Of a stretch of 64,000 bases of DNA, positions 35,150-48,000 are shown one piece after another; the stretch's first letter is position 1; each line of letters starts with the position of its first letter. Made by a program: the position numbers and the translations under genes. The notes under the pieces were generated by a model. It was not told the DNA's origin. It saw only the letters and a program-made list of their open reading frames with translations, and searched no databases. The stretch comes from Sabellastarte sp. h YS-2021 (taxonomy: Eukaryota; Annelida; Polychaeta; Sabellida; Sabellidae): contig OZ024931.1 of NCBI GenBank assembly GCA_964017235.1, positions 94,273,721 to 94,337,720 on the forward strand, in the 5' to 3' direction.

Positions 35150-36700
35150 AGTCCTCTGGGCAGATTTGTTCATGGACCTCATATACAGGTTAAATGTCTA
35201 CTTAAAGCCTTAATTTTTGGCACATGTAAAAAAATCTATTAATATAATCCCAGATGAGATTTCAGCTCTATCAGTCACATAGTATGACAGTTCTAGGGCT
35301 AAAACTGGTAAAAAGTCCATAAATTGGGTCTCTGTTGGCATTTTAGAGACCTTAAAGTGACCTTGAAATTAAAGCTACAGACTTCAAATTTTATACAAAG
35401 ATTACACATAGAAGTTACATTTAATACAGTTTGAGACTTGTCAAACATACTGTTTCCAAGTTACAGGGCAAAATATGTGAAAAATGTCGAAAAAGGGATA
35501 CTCAGGTGGGTGTATATGGTCCCTGTACACAGGTTAAATTTCTATTTAAAGCTTTGGTTTTTGGCACATATAAAAGAACATATTAATATATTCCCATGTG
35601 AGATTCCGGTTCTATCAGTCACATAGTATTACAGCTACAGGGCTTAAAAGTGGCAAAAAGTCCATAAATTGGGTCTCTGTGGGCATTTTAGAGATCTTAA
35701 GGTGACATTAAAATTAAAACTAACAACTTTAAACTTTGCACAGATGAAGATTACATACTAAAGTTATGCCTATTACAGTTTAAGACTCATCAGACTTACC
35801 ATTGTTAAGTCACAGGGCAAATTATAAAGGGTCTTCATGGGCCTCAAACACAATTTTAACCTTAACATAAAGTCTTGATTTTGGCATATGTAAGAAGAAT
35901 ACATTAATGTGTTCCAAGTAAAATTTGAGCCGGATGAGCTACATAGTTTTTGACCTAGACGGCATTAAGTGGGCATAAGTCAAATTTCGGACCTTAAGGT
36001 GGCCATAAACTCCTTATTATTAGGAGTTTAAGGTCACTTTAAAATAGGGTTCCTTTATTACTTTCCTTTCCTGACCCAAATACATGTGTGTGCCAAGTTT
36101 GAAAGCTAAGCTAAGTTATATATTTTTTGAGTTTCAAAATCAAATCAAATTTTAAATTATCCTAGTTTTTGTAGTTTCTTGAAAAGAATATATTTGGAAC
36201 AGGAGTATACTGCCAAACTGGAATTTAAGGAAGGTAATTTTAGTAAGATATGGGGAAATTTTCTGGCAATTTTTTCTGGCTAATTCTGTTGTGTATCTAA
36301 TCTAATCTAATCTACTGCTTTGCAGGCGCAATATCTTCCCCACAAAGGGGAACTCAGTGCACTGACTTAACAAAATCATTATCATAAAGAAAGTCAAGGG
36401 GAGTTCAAGGTCAGTGTATGTATGTTTAACATGATATAATTATTCAAATACTGACATTTTTGTATTGCTTCATGTTTTTAGTAGTCACTTCTTCTAGGTG
36501 TACATTGTCTTGTGTGTAGTTGTTACAGTGTGTGTTGTATTATGTACTTTATGTGTTTATCAAAAATAGATAAATAAAAAAAAAGTTTGAAAGACATCTG
36601 TAGAAGTGTTTTTGAGTTATCATGCACACAAGTCAAAACTTGTGGCGGCACAACGGAGGTGAAACCAATATATCCCTGACTTTTGTCTAGGGATATAATA
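35150..36700 (-). mobile_element. Head-D element D1 with 343-bp units
   Basis: Head hairpin (+ strand 36669-36697; TATATCCCTGAC TTTT GTCTAGGGATATA), then on the - strand TTGGTTTCACCTCCGTTGTGCCGCC, as expected after a head in this superfamily. Core of about 2.5 units of 343 bp between 35150 and 36030 (AGTCCATAAATTGGGTCTCTG at 35315 and 35658; ACAGGTTAAAT at 35185 and 35528). Tail not resolved. Confidence 0.7.
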
Positions 36701-39077
36701 ATAAGGGTATTGCATAAAAAGTGAATCTCAAAATGAGATTCATCAGAAAAATCACTTATTTTGGAAGAAAATCTTGTTTGATTTGATAAATGAATATTTT
36801 GGAGCCCATTGAGTGTAATATTTCATTGTTTCTGATTTTAACCCTGATATGTGCCTGATCAAGTTCAAAAGTTTAAAGTCTATGTCTAGTTGGATAATCC
36901 ATGTTTGGAGTGTAAAAAGTATTCCATAAACTCTTTGAAATACAAAACAAAAGCCTTCTTACAAACAACCTATTTACCAGGCCAACCAATATATTTGTAC
37001 AAAGTTTCAATATCAATAATGCCAATTTCTTAAACTATAAAAATTACTTTAGAATAACATTTCATATGGTCCAGCCATATAGATTAGAATAAAATACACA
37101 AAAGGTACACCCAAACCACAATTAAGCAAGGACTAATACCAATTTATTCATATTCTACTCATTAACAAATTAACAATCCTATTAAAGCTTTCCATTTTAT
37201 CAAAATAGCTGTGTTAAAATAGAAAATATTTTATGCATGTTATAGTTTGTACAAAATCATTGCTTGTACAAAAATAACTCAAACAAAAATAGCCTTTATA
37301 GTTTTGTACTTGATTACACATATTTGCTGTAACATTTAAAAGGAGAATTTATTGAAGATACTTTATGCAAATATAAATCAGATTCAATTTTGACATTCTT
37401 GTTACAAAAATGAAATTAAGCATTGCATATATATGTTTGTCGTCAATATAGAAGAAATTTCAATATAAGTCAAAGAACATAAGCCTATATAATTTCAGAA
37501 CATATTGCACATACATACAAAATAAACATTCTGCTATTTAAAAAATGTGGAAAAACTTGATAAATATTATACAATTTCATGAATGTATATTTTTAATGTA
37601 GTTATTTCAACTTTACGATACTAAAGCAGATTAAACCAAATCAAAATCTGTCAAAAAATTCAAGTACTAAATGTAATTGACAGTTTACTGGGTTTCTAAA
37701 GGAGCTAAAGAACATAAAAAGATCAGCCTTATAAATAAGTGTCTGTTTCATATTTTCGTTTTGTAATTCCATCCAGGTCACAGGAAAGTCTACAACTTAA
37801 AGAAAGCCAGTGCTATATTCTTTTGATAAAGTTATTGCAATTCCTTTGACTGAAACTGATGATAAAAGCATTGCTAATTTTCTTTAACTCTATTATCTCT
37901 TACTCTGAGCCAATTGCCACTACATTAACCACTGAAAGCTTACCATTTCCTTTCACAGAAACTTCAATTCTACGCAGGCCACCAATTTAAATTTAAACAT
38001 AAAATATCAGTTCTCGAGAAAAAAATGAGGTTTTAATTAATTTCATTTTACAAAGATATCATGGATTGTGAGGTTTAAATCTTGGAAGGTATTCAAGCTA
38101 CAAGCAAAAATAACAGTTCAAAAACCACATTAGGAAAAGGAAATGATATAAATGAACATACAAGGTGTGAATGGTATGATAGATATTTTTAACTGATATA
38201 AATGTCCGGAATTTCAGTCCTGTGTTCATTATCAAGGAAAACCAACTTAACCAAGTAATACTGACAAACCACATTATTACACATGTTTGACCCTTTACAT
38301 TTAATTTCAAGCATTTTTGAGAAAATCGGCTGTTTATGAGATTAAGATTAGCAGGGTTAGTTAATTGAAGTAAATATATGAATAAAGAGTGTTCAATGTT
38401 AGCTCATTATTATGGTATTTATTATAACAATATACTGGTATATTTATCAACTCATGAACCAATTTGTTGGTTCATTAAACAGATCAATAGCCTGTTGGTC
38501 TTAAGACCTGAATTTACATTGTACATGCTACAGTAAAGTTGTGTATCCAGCGTATTTCACAAAATTCCTGAGTGTTTTAGGGACTTCCTGAAATAACTGA
38601 CTTCCATACATGTGCATTAATTTGCTTATGAGAAATAAAAGTTGAACTTCACTATGATACAGATCGCATGACCTCTATTTATGTATAAATAACAGACATT
38701 TAATGGACAGATCTTTAAATATATTTCACATCAGAATAACACATATTATCTTAACAAAACAACATTTCAAGAGCACTTCATGTGAAATTTAAAAAATAAA
38801 TAAAGAAAAATAACATTTTTACTTCAAAAATATCTGTAACGAAACAGTATTTGATAAGAATTCTTTACCTGTGACTTGTGTGCAATTTTTTTCTAGTAAC
38901 AGATTGACACTACTTACAATTCCCTGACTATGTTAAAGTGTACTGCACATGTCACATGACAACCTTACTTATGGCAAGCCAGTCTGACTTGTACCGAGGT
39001 GTCACACACTTGTGTGACTTTGTTTCCAGATTGCTTTGTCTGTGCTTTCTGACTAGTGTTTCTGAGGTCTCTCTGTG
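36700..39077 (-). other. FNIP 3' flank, possible 3' UTR
   Basis: AT-rich, non-repetitive sequence directly after the FNIP stop. Vertebrate FNIP genes have long 3' UTRs, so part of this may be transcribed on the - strand. I see no array or ORF of interest here, and no poly(A) site can be assigned. Confidence 0.4.
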
Positions 39078-42000
39078 TCAAGAAAGCAGCCCTAGTGCAA
39101 AGTATGGAGTGTGGGTACCAGCAACTGCAAGCAGCAATGGCAGGTCAGTGGGGTCAAACCTACAACATAGGGAACAGCTCAAACTACACATCTACAAACA
39201 TAGAGAGTGGCTCCGAGCACACACTGACAAACACAAATAGCTGCTCAAAACACTGACCTACACAGATATTGATTCAGAACAAAGACAAACACAGAAAAAT
39301 GCTCAAAAAAAACACCTACACAGATATTTATTCAAAACACAAAAAATAGCAGAGACGCCCGCACCCCACAGCCTAGGAAAATATTTTTAATGCCATGAGA
39401 TATAGAAGTAGTGTATCAGTACAAAGTTCAGGATACTTTCAGAGCACTGTCAGTTATATAAAGGTCCAAACAATGTTTAAATGGAGAAATAATGTTTAAA
39501 AGAAAGATCATGCATATAAAGATGAAGTATTAAAACAAGATAATTCAATAACAAGATGACAGCATTAATCAGCAAACTAAAATTCAACCCTCTTTATCTA
39601 CATCTGCAAGGCCTGAATTATGGTTTAGATGGTTTGAATATTACCATGCATACAGGAGTAGTAATACATTTAATGAATGCTTATGTGTGGTGTTGGAGCA
39701 AAATCTGTGGCTCACTTGATGAAATTCTATCTCTTACAATGGGAAGTTATGAAAGTAAAATTCTTAATAAATTCTAATATGACTTTAATAGTGCTTAATC
39801 TGCATCAAAAGAGAGACCCAAAGGTGCAACAAGATTTTATAGGTCAAGGTCACTACGACAAGGTCAAAGGTCAAATTCAGGTGACACCATGAGAATACAC
39901 ACCTATAGCCCCTAACCAATGTCCCTAGCAAGTATCAACTTCCTCAACCTTACGGTTTCCGAGATATAGCCCGCACAAGATTTTTGAACTCAAGGTCACT
40001 ACGGCAAGGTCAAAGGTCAAATCCTGGTCAGACCATGACATTGCACACCTACACATCCTAACCAATGTCCCTACCAAGTACCAACTTCCTACACCTTACG
40101 GTTTCCGAGATATAGCCCGGACAACATTTTATAGGTCAAGGTCACTATGGCAAGGTCAAAGGTCAAATCAAGGTCAGACCATGACATTGCACACCTACAC
40201 CCCCTAACCAATATCCCTACCAAGTATCAACTTTCTACACCTTACAGTTTCTGAGATATAGCCCGGACAAGATTTTATAGGTTAAGGCCACTACAACAAG
40301 GTCAAAGGTCAAATCAAGGTCAGACCATGACACTGCACACCTACACCCCCTAGCAAATGTCCCTACCAAATATCAACTTCCTACGCCTTACGGTTTCCGA
40401 GATATAGCCCGGACAAGATTTTATAGGTCAAGGCCACTACGGCAAGGTCAAAGGTCAAATCAAGGTCAGACCATGATGTTGCAGACCTACAACCCCTAAC
40501 CAATGTCCCTACCAAGTATCAACTTCCTACACCTTACGGTTTCTGAGATATAGCCCGGACAAGATTTTATAGGTCAAGGTCACTACGGCAAGGTCAAAGG
40601 TAAAATCAAGGTCACACCATGACGTTGCACACCTACACCCCCTAACCAATGTCCCTGCCAAATATCAACTTCCTACACATTACAGTTTCCGAGATATAGC
40701 CTGGACAAGATTTTATAGGTCAAGGTCACTACGGCAAGGTCAAAGGTCAAATCAAGGTCAGACCATGACGTTGCACACCTACACCCCCTAACCAATATCC
40801 CTACCAAGTATCAACTTCCTACACCTTACGGTTTCTGAGATACAGCCTGGACAAACTATTTCCCGCCGCCCGCCCACCCGCCCGGACGCCCATCCGGACA
40901 CCATGGGTGAAAACAATACCCCGACAGCCCTTAAGGGCTGTGGGGTAAAAAACACAGAAAAATGCTCAAAACACAGGTCTACAAAGAGAATGGCCTAAGA
41001 ACAATGATACACAAACAAATAATGGCTCAGAACAGACATACAAACACAGATGATGGTTAATACATGAATCTACAAACACAGATAATGGCTCAGAATACAC
41101 AAATATATAAAGAGAGAATGGATCAAATGGGTAAAAGGTTAAAACCAGTGCAAAAAGTGTCTAGCAAAATAAATATACATGTGCTTACAGCTTACCATAT
41201 TTTTAAAAGCACAATTTAACTTAATATTGATTCAGTAAATTATTGTCAACCACTATAATGTTCAAGAAGTTTACAAATCAGCCTAATCTTGTAAAATATT
41301 CAAAACCACAAGAATACATAGATTTACACCAGGAATATCTGGTCACTGTTAGCCTTCTGGTACAATTTACAATATCAGAAAAACTTTACCAGGCAGGTCC
41401 ACTCACCCAAGCATGGCAGCTAGCTCCTTGTGATCAATCTTTCTGTGGAAGCGGAGGTACTCAGACAGCATCCTGCTCTTGAAGTACACTTCTTGCAAAC
41501 GGTCCTCCAAGTGCATCAGGCACTGCAACAATATCACAGCAAGCAATAAAGTGTGAAATCAGAAAAGCTGAAACATTTCATAAAGATGGTTGAAAAAACC
41601 TTAGCAAACATTTTTCAGTCAGTGTCAAAGAAAAGATTATAGCAGTAAATGAGCTAGGATGACAAAATATAGGAATATATCACGAAAAAAACGTCCAAAC
41701 GCAGAATTTTAGCGTGATAAAATTCTGCATTTGGACGGTTTTTGAGTGATATATTCCTACTCTAACATGACTGTTTAAAATAAAATACCTTAAAACACTT
41801 GTAAAATTAACAAAATTATCCAAGTGAACGCAATAGGGCTGCCATTTTGGCTGTTCCATCAAGTGAACAGGGGTAATTTTTTTTTCCAAACATATACTGT
41901 AAACTTTTTCTGAATCAAGATTCAAGCAAACAATTCAAAAATGCATAACCTTATACACTATCTCATAGTATTTTAAATATAATGATGAAAACAAACTTAT

Positions 42001-45000
42001 AGACTATTGTTTTTCAGCCAATAAAAATGCATGGGGAAGTTGATAACAGCCGTAATGTTGATGCAGAATTTTAGAAGGTTTAGAAATCGCTCTCGACCAA
42101 TCAGAATGACGGACACATCTGTGTCATGTTAGAATGAATAATGAAGTTACAGTGGTCCAAAGAGAAAATTGAAAACTGATTTCAATGATGAAGATGTACT
42201 GTTTCTAGTACTATCGGTAATACCAGCACACATTTCTGTCCAATTCAGTTCCAGCAATGACAAAACAAGCAATCAGTGCCCGTGAACAGGCTCTGTGTCA
42301 GCTGACTGTGTGTTTTGAGTTTCAGAGTAGAAGTGACAGAAGAAAAGGACTCAAAAGTTGTGCCCTGCAAATGGTATTCAGAAGGAACAAGGTAACTGTT
42401 TAGGTGTAAAAAGTAGGTTAAAAACAATTTAAAATACTGTAAATGCAATAGTGTTCTAGTTACAACTAATTTACTCAACAGTGACAATCTCACAATAGCT
42501 TTTGCTCAGCATTTTTAATATGGTATAGCTCACACAAAAGTATGTGAATAACGTAGTTAAAGAAATACTGTAAATGCAATAGTTTTCAAGTTACAACTGA
42601 TTTACTGAACAGTGAAAACCTAAAAGTAGGTATTGCTCAGCTATGCAATGAGCTACAGGTCTACAATTTCACTATGTTACAACTGACCCAAAAGTAGGTA
42701 AATTACATATTTAAACAAACAAAAATTCTCAAAAGGGAGAACCTGAAAGTAGCGAGTGCTCATCTATGTCATGAGCTACTCGACTGCAATTTCTCTATGT
42801 TGACAAGCTGACTGACAAGTCAGCTGACATAAAAATCAGCGTAGTCAGTCAGTAAGGAAGAACATTGCAAACAACAATTTATGGGTAAACGATAAAAATT
42901 CAACTTCTAAACCCCACACCACCTTCTAAAAAATGCACAAGTTTTCACAAGTTTCTATTTAAAAATACAATCAACTTACGAACTCGGGAGACATCTTAAG
43001 CTTCCACAAGTGGTAGACAGACTCAATGATGTCAGAGATGATCTTGGATGCGGCTATTTCCTGTGTCTTCATCCGGTCTGAGTTGCTGTAGTGGCAGCTC
43101 AGCACCTTCACATTCCTGCAGCACAAACCTCATAAAAACTATTTGCCACACATACACAAACCCTCGAAAGCACTCACAACAGGGAAATTCTAGTTTAAAA
43201 TACCACAGTTTCATACATCAACACATGTTCTGAATGTATAATTACAATCCTGCTAGTGACATTTTATATTGGGAGTACCCCACTCAAAACACCATTTAGA
43301 ACATTTACTCTTCTGATTGTGAAATATCCCCATAGTATCTGCATAAAATTACTTCTAAAAACTAAAATGCCACAAAAGTAACAAGAAAAGGTTTTTTCTA
43401 TGAAAAAATGAAGCATCATACTCCAGAAAGATGAACGTTTCAAAGATTAACAAAAACATATTTTATCTTACACACTGGAGGAAGAATGATGTTCTATAAA
43501 TTTAATGTCAGTAGATAGAAAAAATATTATAAAATGATATGACTTATATTTTAGAATTCAGGACTTATTTTATTTCTAAATAAACCTATATTTGTGTCTT
43601 TCATATATGGGAGAACAATAATTTTTTTACAAAGCACATTACAATTGGTTTCATTTCTGATGAGAGCAGTTGAAAAAGATTAGTCCTGTTTGCTGACATA
43701 GCCAGACATACAGAAGTAGTTGAGAAGTGTCCAGTGGAGACATACCACTTGTCAGTATCGGCCACCACACATGCAGCTTCGGTGATGCTTTCATCCAGCA
43801 CTGGGTTCTGTACAGCCTGGGTGAGGTCTTGGTGCAGTCTTGTGTGGAAATGTGGGTCACTGGTGCCATGCAGTGTGAAGTCTGACAGGTAGTGTGGGGA
43901 GAAACCTGCCAACAGGGAGTGGCCAAAGTTACACTCCGAAGGTACCACCGTGTCATCTCCAGTCAAAAAGCTAAAACACAAATGGCACAGACACTTGACC
44001 AATAAGGAACAGACTCATTGTCAGCAAGTTTGGAAAGTATGTTCTGGGAGACTACAGTGCCATAAAACAGGTGAAACACAGAGAGACAACCATACACTGA
44101 TATGCTACACTCATACTGAAATCTGATATTTGCCTTTCAAACAAAAATGAATGTTAAAATAGCATCAGAGATGCCCGTACCCCGCAGCCTCGGGAAATAT
44201 TTTTCAACACCATGAGATATAGAAGTAGTATAACAGTACAAAGTTCAAGATACTTTCAGAGCAGTGTCAGTTATATTAAGGTCCAAATAATGCTTAAGTA
44301 GAGAAAATAATATCTAAGGAAAAGAAATGTATGTAAAGATGAAGTATTAAAACAAAACAATTCAATAATAAAATGACAGCACTTATCAGTAAACCAAAAA
44401 TGGCCGAATTATGGTTTGGATGTTTTGAATATTACCCATGCATACAGAAGTGGCAATACATTCAATGAATGCTTATGTGTGGTGTTGGAGAAAAGCCTGT
44501 GGCTCACTTGATGAAATTCCACCTGTTACAATGGGAACTTGCAAAAGGAAATTCTTAATGAATTCTAATATGACTTTAACAGTGCTTAATCTGCATCAAC
44601 AGAAAGACCCAAAGGTGCAACAAGATTTTAAAGGTCAATACAGCAAGGTCAAAGGTCAATCAGTGTCACACCATGTCATGGCAAACCTAAAACCCTCACC
44701 AGTGTCCCTACCAAGTATAAACTTACTACACCTTACAGTCTCTGAGATATAGCCTGAACAAGATTTTATAGGTCAAGGTCACTACAGCAAGGTCAAAGGT
44801 CAAATCAAGGTCACACTATGACGTAGCACACCTACACCCCCTAACCAATGTCCCTACCAAGTATCAACTTCCTACCCCTTATGGTTTCCAAGATATAGCC
44901 CAAACCAGGGTTTATAGGTCAAGTTCACTACGGCAAGGTCAAAGGTCAAATCAAGGTCACACCACGATGATGCACACCTACTACCCCCAACCAATGTCCT

Positions 45001-48000
45001 CCCCAAGTATCAGCTTCCTACACCTTACAGTTTCCGAAATATAGCCCGGACAACATTTTATAAGTCAAGGTCACTACGGCAAAGGTCAAAATCAAGGTCA
45101 CACTATGACGTTGCACATCTACACCCCCTAACCAATGTCCCTACCAAGTATCAACTTCCTACACCTTACAGTTGCTGAAATATAGCCCGGACAAGGTTTT
45201 ATAGGTCAAGGTCACTATGGCAAGGTCAAAGGTCAAATCAAGGTCAGACCATGATGTTGCACACCTACAACTCCTAACCAATGTTCCTGCCAAGTATCAA
45301 CTTCCTATACCTCACGGTTTCCCAGAGATAGCCCGGACAAGATTTTATAAGTCAAGGTCGCTACAGCAAGGTCAAAGGTCAAATCAAGGTCAGACCATGA
45401 CGTTGCACACCTACACCCCCTAACCAATGTCCCTACCAAGTATCAACTTCCTACACCTTACAGTTTCTGAGATATAGCCCGGACAAGATTTTATAGGTCA
45501 AGGTCACTACGGCAAGGTCAAAGGTCAAATCAAGGTCAGACCATGACGTTGCACACCTACAACCCCTAACTAATGTCCCTGCCAAGTATCAACTTCCTAC
45601 ACCTTATGGTTGCCGAGATATAGCCTGGACAAGATTTTCAAACTGAAGGTCACTACGGCAAGGTCAAAGGTCAAATCAAGGTCAGACCATGACGTTGCAC
45701 ACCTACACCCCCCAACCAATGTCCCTGCCAAGTATGAACTTCCTACACCTTATGGTTTCTGAGATATAGCCCGGACAAACTATTTCCCGCCGCCCGCCCG
45801 CCCGCCCGACCGCATCTCCTACACCCCGGTGTTTGAGTTCTGTGAACCTCAAGGGCTGTGGGGTAAAAATTAGAAAATGTAATTGTTCAGCAAAAACAAA
45901 CTGTCATGCTCCAAGGAGCTGAAGCTTTATAATAATCATACCAAGACGTGGTAAGCATGAGTACTTGCTCACAATTCTTGTCAGTCAAAGGCATTTTTCA
46001 GTTGTTTTCCTTTCAAACAACAGATTGCGGTATTACAAATGAGTGACAAGCAAAACTTAAAAGTGAAACATCTGAAAAAAACTTTCAGAAAATATCCATT
46101 GATCTGGTTGGATCAAACCTGATTTAGGTTTCACACATGCATACTAGTTCAGTGATTTTGTAACCAGTCAATCCCTACAAGAACTCATAAGGTCAGTTGA
46201 GTACCCATTGAAAATACATGCCAACATTTATTTACATACTGTTAATATTAAAAGAAAAATGCTAATTCTTGTAACAGTATTGGAAAACATATTACATCTA
46301 TAATGTTGAAACTGGCACAGCATAGTCTACACAAAAAGTGGCAGAACTTATTTTGTGAAAAATGCTCCGTTCCTATTACATGTACTTTATAGGTAGCGGC
46401 AACAGTCAAAGTAGATGCATGCTAAACATCATTTCCCTACTGTTAACAACAAAAACATATTTAAGGAAGACCAGAGTACGATGGCAGCATCAAAGAAAAA
46501 CAGACGCAAAACCAAATAAGCATCCTTTTTGATCAACAGAATTACCAATGTACACCCCATCTTTGGAATAAAGTTCACAGAGTTATTCCAAGCTTTTATT
46601 AAATTAAATGACCTAGATTTCACTAGTGTTCTCTGTCTTTAATAGTAATAATATTTTACACTTACAGAACATGCTGTATTTATGAATCACAGTTCTGAGA
46701 ATTTAGTGACTTACCTGGGCATAACCATATGTTCGAGGCTGGAAGTTGTTGGGGCCTGCCCATCAGAGTCTGCCTGGTCCTGTGTGGAGCTGCCCAGAGC
46801 AGACGCATGTCTCCGCCTGTTCAACTCAGTGGGTGTAACTGACCTAAAAATATACACCCAAGCTGTACTCCACTCAAACATATGTTGTAACTTTGTATAT
46901 TTAGACTTTGTGAAAGAAGTGGAGCATAGTATCTTCAGCTTTAGTATTTTTAAACTTCCAACTGCAAATAGGAAGCTAAGTTTAGCAAAAACATAAAAGC
47001 TGACCCATTTTCCAAATTCTACTTTAATACTTTCAGAAATATATATGTACAGTGGAGACTCTAACCCAGGTGAATAAGCTATTCCACTAGTGGAGACTAT
47101 GACCCATTATTTAAAGGTAGTTAATTACAGTTTCCTGCCTAACATACCTGGTTCTGCCAGGTGTGCTTGTTCTGCCTGGGGTTCCTGTAGAGGGAATGCT
47201 GCTCTGTCTCTTGTAGGTATGCCTGCGGTGTCTGCCAGACAACCCACCCGATCTGTCTGCCTTGACTGTACACTCACTACATAAAGAACCTTCCAGATCT
47301 GTGACGTCAGAATCTGTCACTGAGCTGCAGATGTCATCATACATGTCCCTACGCTTCATTCCCTCATCCCATGACAGCGTGCTCCTGGTATTCCTCACAT
47401 GTTCTGAATCGAACTCATCTGAAACAAGAGAGTTGGCCAGAGGTTCACAGGACTCAAACACCGGGGTGTGGGAGATGCGGTCAAACAGAATGGACTTGTC
47501 CACCTCCTGGGGAAGATGGTCTTGGTCTGCACAGACAGGGTGACCTTCTGTACTTTCTGAGTTCCCACTTTTTTCAGATAAAGCTCGTTCCCCATCAACA
47601 CTTTCACTGATTGTATTTTGTTCACTTTGTGCATCTTCACTGGTCTGGCCAAACAGTGGAATCTCACCCACGTGTTCTTCAAAGTATTCATCAAACAAGC
47701 TGGTGTTCCCTTCAGACACTAGTCTCTGTAATGCATGCCTCCCTGTTAGCTTTTTGCACTTCACAGCATCAAGATCTTCAAGATTTGGAAAACTGACATT
47801 TTCATATTCAGAAAAGCTATTTTGACTATCTGAAGAAAATGACCTGAGGACCATACTATGTTTTTTACTAAATTTGAACATCTTTTCTGAATGTTTAGCA
47901 CCATAAGTCTCATCAGTCTTAAACACAAAATCATCATACACACCACTGTCTAAACACAGAGACTTCACAGGGTCACCAGTTCTCTCACAGCTGTCTTCTA

